NCBI GenBank assembly: GCA_039680225.1
Contig: JBDKTK010000246.1
Coordinates: forward strand, 1 to 5,019
Source of the DNA: JBDKTK01 sp039680225
GTDB lineage: Bacteria > Desulfobacterota > Syntrophia > Syntrophales > UBA4778
DNA: 5,019 nucleotides
Reading direction: 5' to 3'
The first letter of the stretch is position 1. Every line of letters starts with the position of its first letter. A program made the translations under genes and the position numbers. Positions 1 to 5,019 of this stretch are shown in pieces. The notes under the pieces were generated by a model. The model ran no database searches and was not told the DNA's origin. It saw only the letters and a program-made list of their open reading frames with translations.

Positions 1-980
1 TCATTGATGCGCGGCAGACCCGCCCCGAAGCGCCCGTCGAAGCCGCGCTTTTCATGCTCTCGCTGGATTTCCGTCGCCTGCTTTTTCCAGTCCACGCCGA
101 AGGGCGGATTTGTCAGGAAATAATCGAATTTTTCCTCTTCGAACTGGTCATCCGTGAACGAATCCCCGAACCGGATATTGTCTCCGCCGCCGTTGTGGTC
201 AACCTGCTTGATCAGCATGTCGGAGGCAGCCGTCGCAAAGGCGCGTTTGTTGTAGTCCTGTCCGTAGACGTAGAGCCGCGCCTCAGGATGATGCTCGCGC
301 AGGTAGTTCTGGGCCTCGGCCAGCATCCCCCCGGTGCCGCATGCTGGGTCCAGCAGTTTACGGACGGTGCCCGGCGTGGCAAGGAGTTTATCATCGTTGA
401 TGAACAGGATGTTGACCATGAGCCGGATGACATCGCGGGGCGTGAAGTGATCGCCCGCGGTCTCGTTGGCCGCCTCATTGAACCGGCGGATCAGGTTTTC
501 GAAGATCAGCCCCATTTCGGAATTAGGGACTTTATCGGGGTGCAGGTCGATGTCGCAGAATTTGGAGACAACTAGGTAGAGGATATCGGCTTCCCGCATC
601 TTTTCTATTTCCGTCGTAAATTCGAAGTATTCGAATATGCGGCGGACATCGGCGGAAAAGGTATCGATATACAGCATTAAATGTTGGGCAATCTGGTCGG
701 GGTCGCCTTTAAGCTTCTCGAAGGTGAAGGGCGAATGATTATGAAAGCGCTGCCCGGCTGTTTTATTGAGGATGGTATCAAGCGCCTTATCCTTATGAGA
801 GTCTTTTATCTGCTCGTATTTTTTCAGAACTTTGTCTTTGGTCGGTTTAAGGACGCAATCAAAGCGCCGCAAGACGGTCATGGGAAGCATGACGCGTTCG
901 TACTGGGGTGGTCTGTAAGGTCCCCGGAGCAGGTCGGCTATTTGCCAAATGAGGTTCGCGTGGTCATTGTGGTTGGACAT
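1..980 (-). CDS. hsdM: Type I restriction-modification DNA methyltransferase subunit HsdM, 3'-truncated by the window edge
   Basis: This is the modification subunit of a type I restriction system, which with HsdS methylates adenine N6 in the recognition site and with HsdR forms the cleaving complex. I translated the strand by hand: 326 residues are open from ATG at 978-980 to base 3, with no stop or frameshift. Residues 1 to about 150 look like the helical HsdM_N domain (start MSNHNDHANLIWQIADLLRG). From about 165 an N6-adenine methyltransferase fold follows: GDHFTPRDVIRLM, the SAM-binding motif DPACGTGG at 211-218 and the catalytic NPPFG at 291-295. HsdM proteins are usually about 480-530 residues, so roughly a third is missing past base 1. 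The start is fixed by an in-frame TGA six codons upstream; the ribosome site is weak (GGGA). The 5' part is A+T-rich (about 37-43% G+C by hand count at 601-660 and 781-840), while the catalytic part is much richer. hsdS and hsdR are not visible. Confidence 0.95.
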   Translation of the reverse strand, partial: MSNHNDHANLIWQIADLLRGPYRPPQYERVMLPMTVLRRFDCVLKPTKDKVLKKYEQIKDSHKDKALDTILNKTAGQRFHNHSPFTFEKLKGDPDQIAQHLMLYIDTFSADVRRIFEYFEFTTEIEKMREADILYLVVSKFCDIDLHPDKVPNSEMGLIFENLIRRFNEAANETAGDHFTPRDVIRLMVNILFINDDKLLATPGTVRKLLDPACGTGGMLAEAQNYLREHHPEARLYVYGQDYNKRAFATAASDMLIKQVDHNGGGDNIRFGDSFTDDQFEEEKFDYFLTNPPFGVDWKKQATEIQREHEKRGFDGRFGAGLPRIN

Positions 981-1095
981 GAGGAAATCCCGCGTTCAGT
1001 TCAATAAATGAAGATCAAATGAATTGGAGACGGGATACCTTATATAATTTCCCGACATGAAAAAACAACAGAAAAGCTCGAAACAAAACAGAAAT
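981..1095. other. Intergenic gap between the EEP gene and hsdM
   Basis: This 115-base gap separates two minus-strand genes. Read on the minus strand it begins with a T-rich stretch (runs such as GTTTTGTTTC and GTTGTTTTTTC at about 1058-1092) directly after the EEP stop codon. No stable hairpin precedes these T runs, so an intrinsic terminator is not supported. A short 5-base stem, CGGGA at 1031-1035 with TCCCG at 1050-1054, encloses the A+T-rich core TATATAATTT. No coding potential beyond an antisense extension of the EEP gene was seen. Confidence 0.6.
1041..1068 (-). promoter_or_regulatory. Possible sigma-70-type promoter for hsdM
   Basis: On the minus strand TTGTTT (1063-1068) is followed after 16 bases by TATATA (1041-1046), about 60 bases before the hsdM start codon. 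The match is 3 of 6 for the -35 box and 4 of 6 for the -10 box, and the region is generally A+T-rich, so chance is a real alternative. Read-through from the upstream EEP gene could also supply hsdM. Confidence 0.3.
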
Positions 1096-1827
1096 CTAAA
1101 TCTGAAAATTCATCACCACCGGCAGGTGGTCCGAGGCTACTTTGGAAACCTCAGTGGAGAGGACCTGCTGGTCGCGGTTCTTTCCGCCGTGCAGCAGCCA
1201 GATCCTGTCCAGTGGAAAAATCGGCAGGCGGGATGGGAATGTTGCCCTGACAGCCGCCTTTCCCATCTTGTCATAGAGGAATCTCAGGTTGCCGCTCAGG
1301 GGGAACCACTCGTTGAAATCGCCCATTACCACGACCGGGACGTCGCCCGGCTTCCCGATATGCTCGACCAGTTTTTTGGCCTGGATGCCCCGCTCGGAAT
1401 AACTCCGGCCCAGGTGAGTGACTATGACTCTCAGGGGCGCCCCGTGGGCGTCGAGGTCCACATCAATGGCTCCGCGGGGTTCCCGCCCCTTGACGCTCAG
1501 ATCGATCAGGCGGTAATCGGTTATGGGAAGCCTCGTAAGCAGGGCATTGCCGTAGCAGCCATATAAATCCCTTATGCACGGCCCGACCAGCGACCTGTAT
1601 TTCGTGAACATGGTTATGTATTCCAGCTGGGTCAGGCCGAATCCCGCCGGGATGCGCGAGTCAACTTCCTGCAGGCCTATGATGTCGGATTTGAGGGACC
1701 TGATGACCTGGACTATCCTGTCGGGTTCGTATTTGCCGTCCGCACCGTAGCAGCGGTGGATATTGTAAGTGGCAGCCGTGAAGAGCCGCGGGGCCTCCTC
1801 AACGGCCGCGATCGGGAAGGCCCTCAT
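1096..1827 (-). CDS. Endonuclease/exonuclease/phosphatase (EEP) family metal-dependent hydrolase, YbhP-like
   Basis: The 243-residue product is a complete EEP-fold (DNase I-like) hydrolase, a family that cleaves phosphodiester or phosphomonoester bonds in nucleic acids, sphingomyelin or inositol phosphates using Mg2+. Family landmarks are all visible: metal-site N22 in TYNIH, E54 in LQEVD, H138 in VTHLG, D170 and N172 in VMGDFNEW, and the C-terminal D233-H234 in SDHLPV. An open frame continues 20 codons further upstream, but I chose ATG at 1825-1827 because AGGAGG sits six bases before it and it overlaps the stop of the phospholipase gene as ATGA. No signal peptide is obvious, so a cytoplasmic location is likely. 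Its substrate cannot be told from sequence. The position right behind a phospholipase D-family gene parallels E. coli ybhP next to clsB (ybhO), which suggests, but does not prove, a role in phospholipid or head-group metabolism. Confidence 0.92.
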   Translation of the reverse strand: MRAFPIAAVEEAPRLFTAATYNIHRCYGADGKYEPDRIVQVIRSLKSDIIGLQEVDSRIPAGFGLTQLEYITMFTKYRSLVGPCIRDLYGCYGNALLTRLPITDYRLIDLSVKGREPRGAIDVDLDAHGAPLRVIVTHLGRSYSERGIQAKKLVEHIGKPGDVPVVVMGDFNEWFPLSGNLRFLYDKMGKAAVRATFPSRLPIFPLDRIWLLHGGKNRDQQVLSTEVSKVASDHLPVVMNFQI

Positions 1828-3953
1828 TTGGCCCTCCTGGCTTCGCTTCTGATCTGGGGCGCCGGCTCCAGTTTCCTGCCCAGCCACACGCTGGCGGAAA
1901 AGAATCCCGTGACAATGGCTATCAGCATGATGAGGCTCAGCGGGCTCGGATGGCGGATCGCGGCGATCAGCCCTTTCCCGAAAATGGTCAGGGCGAGAAT
2001 GCCGGGCGACATGCCGAGGACAGTCCCGAAGATGAAATCCCTGAACCTTACATTGGAAGCGCCCGCGATCAGGTTTATCACCGTAAACGGCGCGATGGAT
2101 GCGAGCCGCAGAAAAACGACAGCGAGGAAGCCGTGCCGGACTATCTTCCTGCTGACCCTGTTTGCGCGCTTGCCCGCCAACTTCCGGATGGCGTCCCTGC
2201 CGAGGAAATTGCCGACCTTGAACGTCACGGCCGCGCTCAATAAAGACCCGGTCAGGGAAAAGAGAAAACCCGGCACAGGGTCAAACACGAGGGCCGTCGC
2301 GATAATCAGCAAAGTTATCGGAATCAGGAACCCCCCGGCGGCAAACAGGCCGAGGACCAGCAGGGGCGAAAAATAGCTGCTGCTGAAATTCTCCAGGAGA
2401 ACGGATATCGTGTCTATCCTGATCCACTGGCCCAGGGGGGTCCAGTGCCAGGCCGCAGCCAGGGCGCCAAGGGACGCGAGCAGGGCCACGAGGCTCAGCA
2501 GCCCCCTGCCCGGCGGGTCCTCGATGTCCGGCAGCATGTGGGCCACGAGCCGGTCGGCGCTGATCGGGCGCTCCGGGTCGCAAACCGACGTGTCGCAGTA
2601 TATGACCCCGTCCTCGGTGAGGTCGCGTTCGTAATCCAGTCTTTCGAGCTTGTCCGTTTTCCTTTGAATATTTTCGACGGCCCCGCCCAGGGAGCCGGTT
2701 CTCTTGCAGTTTTCCTGCACCTCTTCCGGTCTTGTCCCGAGGTGCTCTGCCAGTAAATTATTCCTGAACTTGATAATAGCCTCCTCTACGCGCTTGTTCC
2801 CGTCGGACTCGACCAGGAGGTCGCATTCCGTGTCAAACCCCATCGACCTGTTGCTGAGATTGGCCGACCCGACCCGGGCCATGCGATTGTCAATAATCAT
2901 TACTTTTGAATGTATCTCCAGGCCGGGCGTCGTCGGAAAATAGACCCTCAGCCTGTTATATTGGTCGGCCTCATGCAGCGTCTTCAAGAGCCGCGTCCTG
3001 TACAGCCCCATCGTCGTTTCCTCCAGCCAGCCCGAGCAGCGGCGCGGTATGACAATAATTACTTCGGGACCGTTCTTCTCCTTCAGCCTGGAGGCCAGAG
3101 CGGATGCTATCCGGGATGAGGTCATGTACTGGTTTTCTATGTATATGTAACACTGCGCGTCATAGATCATATCGAGGAACAGGTTTTCCACCTCGCGTGT
3201 TTCCTTGCGGCCTTTCCATTCAGGCAGCGTCCGGGAAATCGCGATATTCACATCGGTCAGGTCCGGCTTCATGCTCCGGGGCCATATCGGGCCGCCGCGC
3301 GGCAGATCGGGGATCCTCTCCCCGGTCGATTGCAGCCACCTGTCCCTGACGAGTTCGCCGAGAGACTGCGCCGCCTCCCCGGTGACGGCCATCTGCACGT
3401 CATGGAACGGGTGGTAAAGTTGCCCCCAGGGGTCCTTGCGGCGCGGGTCGTCCGGGAGGTGATCGCTTGTGTCCCAGCGCCGGGCCGTAAGGTCCAGGCC
3501 GCCCGAAAAGGCAATCGCGTCGTCGATGACGACTATTTTCTGATGGTGGGACGCCCCCACCGGGTGATTGCCGTCCAGCCGGAAATGCAACCTGTCGCTG
3601 GTGCGCCAGTCCAGCCTGAAAAGGGGCAGGAGCTCCCGCTCAAAAACATAGATCATCGCAAAGTCCCAGCTCAGTATGTAGATATCGATCTTTTTCTCGG
3701 TCGCCAGCTTATTGAGGAATTCTCCCAACTGGACAGGGTATCCGTCATCGGGATGCTCTCCATCTCCGCTAAGCAGTTGCAGCCTGCTGTCGAGGTCCCA
3801 GCCGACTATCAGGATTGAATGCCGGGCCTGTTTGGCCGCCTCCCTGAAGGCCGGGAAATAAGCGGCGGCATCAACCACAAACGAAGCCCTTTCGGCGCGG
3901 ACCCTCTTCCAGCAATTTCTGCCTTCAATTGCCACCATCTCGCTGTCAGGCAT
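1824..3953 (-). CDS. Phospholipase D/cardiolipin synthase-like protein fused to a VTT (DedA-type) membrane domain
   Basis: The 709-residue product joins two known modules. Residues about 20-405 form a two-HKD phospholipase D unit: HKD1 is H137-x-K139-x4-D144 followed by GG 151-152, and HKD2 is H348-x-K350-x4-D355 followed by GSAN 362-365. Such enzymes use a phosphohistidine intermediate to hydrolyse or transfer phosphatidyl groups; cardiolipin synthases share the layout. Residues about 405-480 are a charged linker with DPERPI at 459-464. A membrane helix follows at about 485-503, then a VTT/SNARE-associated domain at about 525-665 with its signature R617, P622, N627 and AG 630-631, and a last helix at about 672-692. 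VTT/DedA relatives include lipid scramblases and flippases. I expect an inner-membrane enzyme with the PLD part in the cytoplasm, since no signal peptide is seen. ATG 3951-3953 is used although its ribosome site is weak; Met6 is an alternative. Whether it makes cardiolipin or cleaves phospholipid is open. Confidence 0.93.
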   Translation of the reverse strand: MPDSEMVAIEGRNCWKRVRAERASFVVDAAAYFPAFREAAKQARHSILIVGWDLDSRLQLLSGDGEHPDDGYPVQLGEFLNKLATEKKIDIYILSWDFAMIYVFERELLPLFRLDWRTSDRLHFRLDGNHPVGASHHQKIVVIDDAIAFSGGLDLTARRWDTSDHLPDDPRRKDPWGQLYHPFHDVQMAVTGEAAQSLGELVRDRWLQSTGERIPDLPRGGPIWPRSMKPDLTDVNIAISRTLPEWKGRKETREVENLFLDMIYDAQCYIYIENQYMTSSRIASALASRLKEKNGPEVIIVIPRRCSGWLEETTMGLYRTRLLKTLHEADQYNRLRVYFPTTPGLEIHSKVMIIDNRMARVGSANLSNRSMGFDTECDLLVESDGNKRVEEAIIKFRNNLLAEHLGTRPEEVQENCKRTGSLGGAVENIQRKTDKLERLDYERDLTEDGVIYCDTSVCDPERPISADRLVAHMLPDIEDPPGRGLLSLVALLASLGALAAAWHWTPLGQWIRIDTISVLLENFSSSYFSPLLVLGLFAAGGFLIPITLLIIATALVFDPVPGFLFSLTGSLLSAAVTFKVGNFLGRDAIRKLAGKRANRVSRKIVRHGFLAVVFLRLASIAPFTVINLIAGASNVRFRDFIFGTVLGMSPGILALTIFGKGLIAAIRHPSPLSLIMLIAIVTGFFSASVWLGRKLEPAPQIRSEARRAK
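1833..1838 (-). promoter_or_regulatory. Shine-Dalgarno site AGGAGG of the EEP gene, inside the phospholipase gene
   Basis: The perfect AGGAGG lies in the Arg-Arg codons near the end of the upstream gene, five codons before its stop, and is spaced well from ATG at 1825-1827. With the ATGA stop/start overlap it decides the start of the EEP gene and implies coupled translation. Confidence 0.9.
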
Positions 3954-4099
3954 TTTATAACCCGTACGGTAATTTATTTGGAAAAACAGGGACAGTGATC
4001 AGAGGGGATATAGAGGCGAGCACGAAAAGCGAGAGTTCAAGCAAATCGCGTAGTTAATACTATTTAAGGCCGTTCCTGTCAATACCAAGGCTCCATTTT
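3954..4099. other. Intergenic region between the DUF3096 gene and the phospholipase gene
   Basis: This 146-base stretch lies between two minus-strand genes. It holds a good minus-strand promoter at 4054-4082, starting 17 bases after the DUF3096 stop codon, and an untranslated leader of about 90 bases for the phospholipase gene. I see no intrinsic terminator after the DUF3096 gene, so some read-through into the phospholipase-EEP operon is possible. No small open frame with a ribosome site was found. Confidence 0.6.
4054..4082 (-). promoter_or_regulatory. Predicted sigma-70-type promoter of the phospholipase-EEP operon
   Basis: On the minus strand a perfect -35 box TTGACA (4077-4082) is followed by a 17-base spacer and TATTAA (4054-4059, 4 of 6 to TATAAT). 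Transcription would begin near 4047, giving a leader of about 90 bases before ATG 3953. The first bases, TTGACAGGAACGGC, resemble the plus-strand promoter at 4306-4335. Confidence 0.65.
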
Positions 4100-4234
4100 T
4101 CAACGTATAAGGCCCATTATCCCGATTATGATCAGGTAAACGGCCACAATATAATTCAGGAGCCTGGGTATTATCAGGATCAATATTCCGGCAATCAGGG
4201 AAACGACAGGCTGATAATACAGATGAATGTCCAT
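4100..4234 (-). CDS. DUF3096 family small membrane protein, 44 residues
   Basis: The product is 44 residues, most of which is hydrophobic and Ile-rich. One helix spans about 9-22 (VSLIAGILILIIP), a short turn PRLLN sits at 23-27, and a second helix spans about 28-43. The pattern LIAGILILIIPRLLNYIVA is what I know of the DUF3096 family, tiny two-helix membrane proteins of unknown function found in bacteria and archaea. The frame is open for 27 more codons upstream, but that extension is polar, runs through the leader hairpin and is unlike the family. The ATG at 4232-4234 has AAAGGAG four bases before it, so I take it as the start. The gene lies directly upstream of the phospholipase/VTT gene on the same strand, 146 bases away. 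This hints at a membrane-related link, but no function can be assigned. Confidence 0.85.
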   Translation of the reverse strand: MDIHLYYQPVVSLIAGILILIIPRLLNYIVAVYLIIIGIMGLIR

Positions 4235-4238
4235 GACA

Positions 4239-4245
4239 CTCCTTT
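4239..4245 (-). promoter_or_regulatory. Shine-Dalgarno site AAAGGAG of the DUF3096 gene
   Basis: AAAGGAG lies four bases before ATG 4232-4234, a slightly short but usable spacing. It decides this start over the upstream in-frame ATG at 4313-4315, which would give a 71-residue protein with a non-family N-terminus. Confidence 0.8.
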
Positions 4246-4249
4246 CGGC

Positions 4250-4285
4250 CCTGTTCCCGGCCCCTTTTCCGGAACCGGGAACAGG
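4250..4285 (-). repeat. Perfect 11-base inverted repeat (leader hairpin) just before the DUF3096 ribosome site
   Basis: CCTGTTCCCGG at 4250-4260 and CCGGGAACAGG at 4275-4285 are exact reverse complements around a 14-base centre that itself contains the palindrome TTCCGGAA (4267-4274). In the DUF3096 messenger the stem would end four bases before the Shine-Dalgarno site. Neither strand has a T run after the stem, so it is not an intrinsic terminator. It could be a leader structure affecting translation or stability, or a binding site for a dimeric regulator at DNA level; the sequence alone does not decide. Confidence 0.75.
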
Positions 4286-4305
4286 TACTTCCGAGTGGTT
4301 TATTC

Positions 4306-4335
4306 TTGACAGCAACTGCTTAACTTACCTATTAT
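4306..4335 (+). promoter_or_regulatory. Predicted sigma-70-type promoter of the thiolase gene
   Basis: TTGACA (4306-4311, 6 of 6) is followed by an 18-base spacer and TATTAT (4330-4335, 5 of 6 to TATAAT). Transcription would start near 4342 and leave a leader of about 120 bases. A second, weaker candidate lies closer to the gene: TTTACA (4376-4381), 16 bases, TATTTT (4398-4403). Either or both may be used. Confidence 0.6.
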
Positions 4336-4462
4336 TCCGGAAATTCAGGGGGCGCGGCGAGGCAGTCTTTTTCTTTTTACATCTTAGCACAAGTTAATAT
4401 TTTTTCTATTTTTCCGGGCAATGGTGCGCTTCAGCTTGTAATGCGGGGAACGGATATCGGGA
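4316..4462. other. Divergent intergenic region between the DUF3096 gene and the thiolase gene
   Basis: This is the A+T-rich core of the 228-base gap between two divergently transcribed genes (4235-4462). On the plus strand it carries pyrimidine-rich tracts (TCTTTTTCTTTTTAC near 4367-4380 and TTTTTTCTATTTTTCC near 4400-4415). It contains the candidate promoters listed separately for both directions and a second copy of the palindrome TTCCGGAA (4335-4342). No open frame with coding character was seen. Confidence 0.6.
4394..4421 (-). promoter_or_regulatory. Possible promoter for the DUF3096 gene
   Basis: On the minus strand TTGCCC (4416-4421, 4 of 6) stands 16 bases from TATTAA (4394-4399, 4 of 6). 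The transcript would carry a leader of about 150 bases including the hairpin at 4250-4285, and would diverge from and overlap the thiolase promoter region. The surroundings are A+T-rich, so a chance match is possible. Confidence 0.3.
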
Positions 4463-5019
4463 ATGCTTGAAAATAGAAGAAAAACCGTCCTTATAGACGG
4501 CTGCCGGATCCCTTTCCAGCGGTCGGGCACGGGTTACAGGGCGCTTTCCTCTTACGACCTGGGCAGGCTCGCGCTCAAGGCCTTGCTGAGGAAGACCGAA
4601 ATCGACCCCCGGATGATAGATTCCGTCATAATGGGGACGGTGGCCGCCAAACTCGAGACCTCCAACGTGGCCAGGGAATCCGCCCTTGCCGCGGGAGTGC
4701 CTTCCGCGGCAACTGCCTTCACGGTCAGCGTAGCCTGCATCTCAGCCAACCGGGCCATCACCCGCGGCGCGGAGGCGATCGCGGCGGGTCAGGCCGATTT
4801 CGTCCTGGCCGGGGGGACCGAGAGCCTCACCGACATACCCATCCTGTACAAAAAGGCCTTCCGCTCCCGGCTTATGCAATCGGGAAGGGCCAGGGGAATA
4901 TTCGATTACCTGAAATTGCTCAAGGGCCTCAAGTTCAGCGACCTATGCCGGAAGTGCCCAACATCGCGGAATTCTCGACCGGGCGGAGCATGGGAGAGGA
5001 CTGCGACCGCCTGGCCGCG
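4463..5019 (+). CDS. Thiolase (acetyl-CoA C-acyltransferase, FadI/trifunctional-enzyme beta type), 3'-truncated by the edge and apparently frameshifted
   Basis: This is the N-terminal part of a thiolase, which cleaves 3-ketoacyl-CoA with CoA in the last step of fatty-acid beta-oxidation, or works in reverse. From ATG 4463-4465 the protein reads MLENRRKTVLIDGCRIPF, then the thiolase core with the nucleophile Cys92 in VACISANRAI and the glycine loop GGTES at 117-121. The segment at about 130-161 (KKAFRSRLMQ to LKFSDL) matches the extra loop of FadI and mitochondrial TFP-beta better than FadA. At GAC CT|ATG (4940-4947) the family pattern leaves the starting frame: from 4945 the next frame gives MPEVPNIAEFSTG and RSMGEDCDRLAA up to the last base, equivalent to the DLMP-PP-AEYSTG-RMG stretch of FadI. 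One base seems missing in a Leu codon. The GHP and second-Cys motifs lie outside the window. The start is bounded by an in-frame TAA at 4439-4441; the ribosome site is weak. Confidence 0.88.
   Translation, partial: MLENRRKTVLIDGCRIPFQRSGTGYRALSSYDLGRLALKALLRKTEIDPRMIDSVIMGTVAAKLETSNVARESALAAGVPSAATAFTVSVACISANRAITRGAEAIAAGQADFVLAGGTESLTDIPILYKKAFRSRLMQSGRARGIFDYLKLLKGLKFSDLCRKCPTSRNSRPGGAWERTATAWP

Noticed and set aside
54..575. 173-codon plus-strand open frame over the hsdM catalytic region
   Set aside because: It is antisense to clear HsdM motifs (DPACGTGG, NPPFG) and shows no domain of its own.
1..980. A new defence system at the left edge
   Set aside because: The visible part is an ordinary HsdM; partners that might make the locus unusual are outside the window and cannot be judged.
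1031..1054. Hairpin CGGGA/TCCCG as a terminator after the EEP gene
   Set aside because: Only a 5-base stem with a 14-base loop, and the T-rich tract lies before rather than after it in the direction of transcription.
1057..1566. 169-codon plus-strand open frame starting MKKQQKSSKQ
   Set aside because: Apart from a lysine-rich start in the intergenic gap it is antisense to the EEP active-site region, so the long frame is best explained as a shadow.
1756..2376. 206-codon open frame on the plus strand across the end of the phospholipase gene
   Set aside because: It is antisense to the VTT-coding region, is Arg/Lys/Pro-rich with no recognisable domain, and has no ribosome site; G+C-rich genes commonly leave such open shadows.
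3330..3818. 162-codon plus-strand open frame across the first HKD motif
   Set aside because: Antisense to intact phospholipase D coding sequence; no domain, no ribosome site.
4250..4285. The perfect inverted repeat as an intrinsic terminator
   Set aside because: No T run follows on either strand, and it lies upstream of a gene in that gene's leader.
4441..4470. Nine-codon leader peptide (MRGTDIGNA) overlapping the thiolase start
   Set aside because: It has no ribosome site, and its overlap with the thiolase start is within chance for such a short frame.
4485..4500. Small hairpin CCGTC/GACGG near the thiolase start
   Set aside because: A 5-base stem inside coding sequence encoding conserved residues (VLIDG); likely incidental.

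Overview
The window is 5,019 bases of bacterial chromosome with a G+C-rich, gene-dense character. It holds five protein genes. Four lie on the minus strand and one on the plus strand; the two end genes run off the edges. The gene set (type I restriction-modification, a phospholipase D/VTT fusion with an EEP hydrolase, a DUF3096 mini-protein and a FadI/TFP-beta-like thiolase) suggests a Gram-negative, beta-oxidising bacterium, perhaps of a deltaproteobacterial type. This taxonomic guess rests on gene content alone and is weak.

Left part (1-980, minus): the N-terminal 326 residues of HsdM, the DNA-methyltransferase subunit of a type I restriction-modification system. The C-terminus, and probably hsdS and hsdR, lie beyond base 1. 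The 5' third of the gene is clearly more A+T-rich than the rest of the window. A 115-base T-rich (minus-strand sense) gap separates it from the next gene, with no convincing terminator.

Centre (1096-4234, minus): a membrane-lipid-like cluster. In transcription order it holds a 44-residue two-helix membrane protein of the DUF3096 type, then a 709-residue protein with two HKD phospholipase D motifs fused to a C-terminal VTT (DedA/SNARE-associated) membrane domain, then an endonuclease/exonuclease/phosphatase (EEP) family protein. The last two overlap by ATGA with an AGGAGG ribosome site inside the upstream gene, so they are almost certainly translationally coupled. The pairing resembles the E. 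coli clsB(ybhO)-ybhP neighbourhood. A perfect TTGACA -35 box, 17 bases from TATTAA, lies just upstream of the phospholipase gene.

Right part (4306-5019, plus): a second TTGACA promoter (18-base spacer, TATTAT) fires away from the lipid cluster into a thiolase gene related to FadI and the trifunctional-enzyme beta subunit. This gene carries an apparent one-base deletion near 4943-4944: the protein family continues perfectly in another frame from 4945 to the end of the window. It is either a sequencing error or a broken gene.

Nothing here is clearly a new defence or mobile system. The best candidates for a second look are the frameshift, the DUF3096/PLD-VTT/EEP module, the strong leader hairpin before the DUF3096 gene, and the two look-alike TTGACAG promoters. 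No tRNA, rRNA, CRISPR array, insertion sequence or attachment site was seen.
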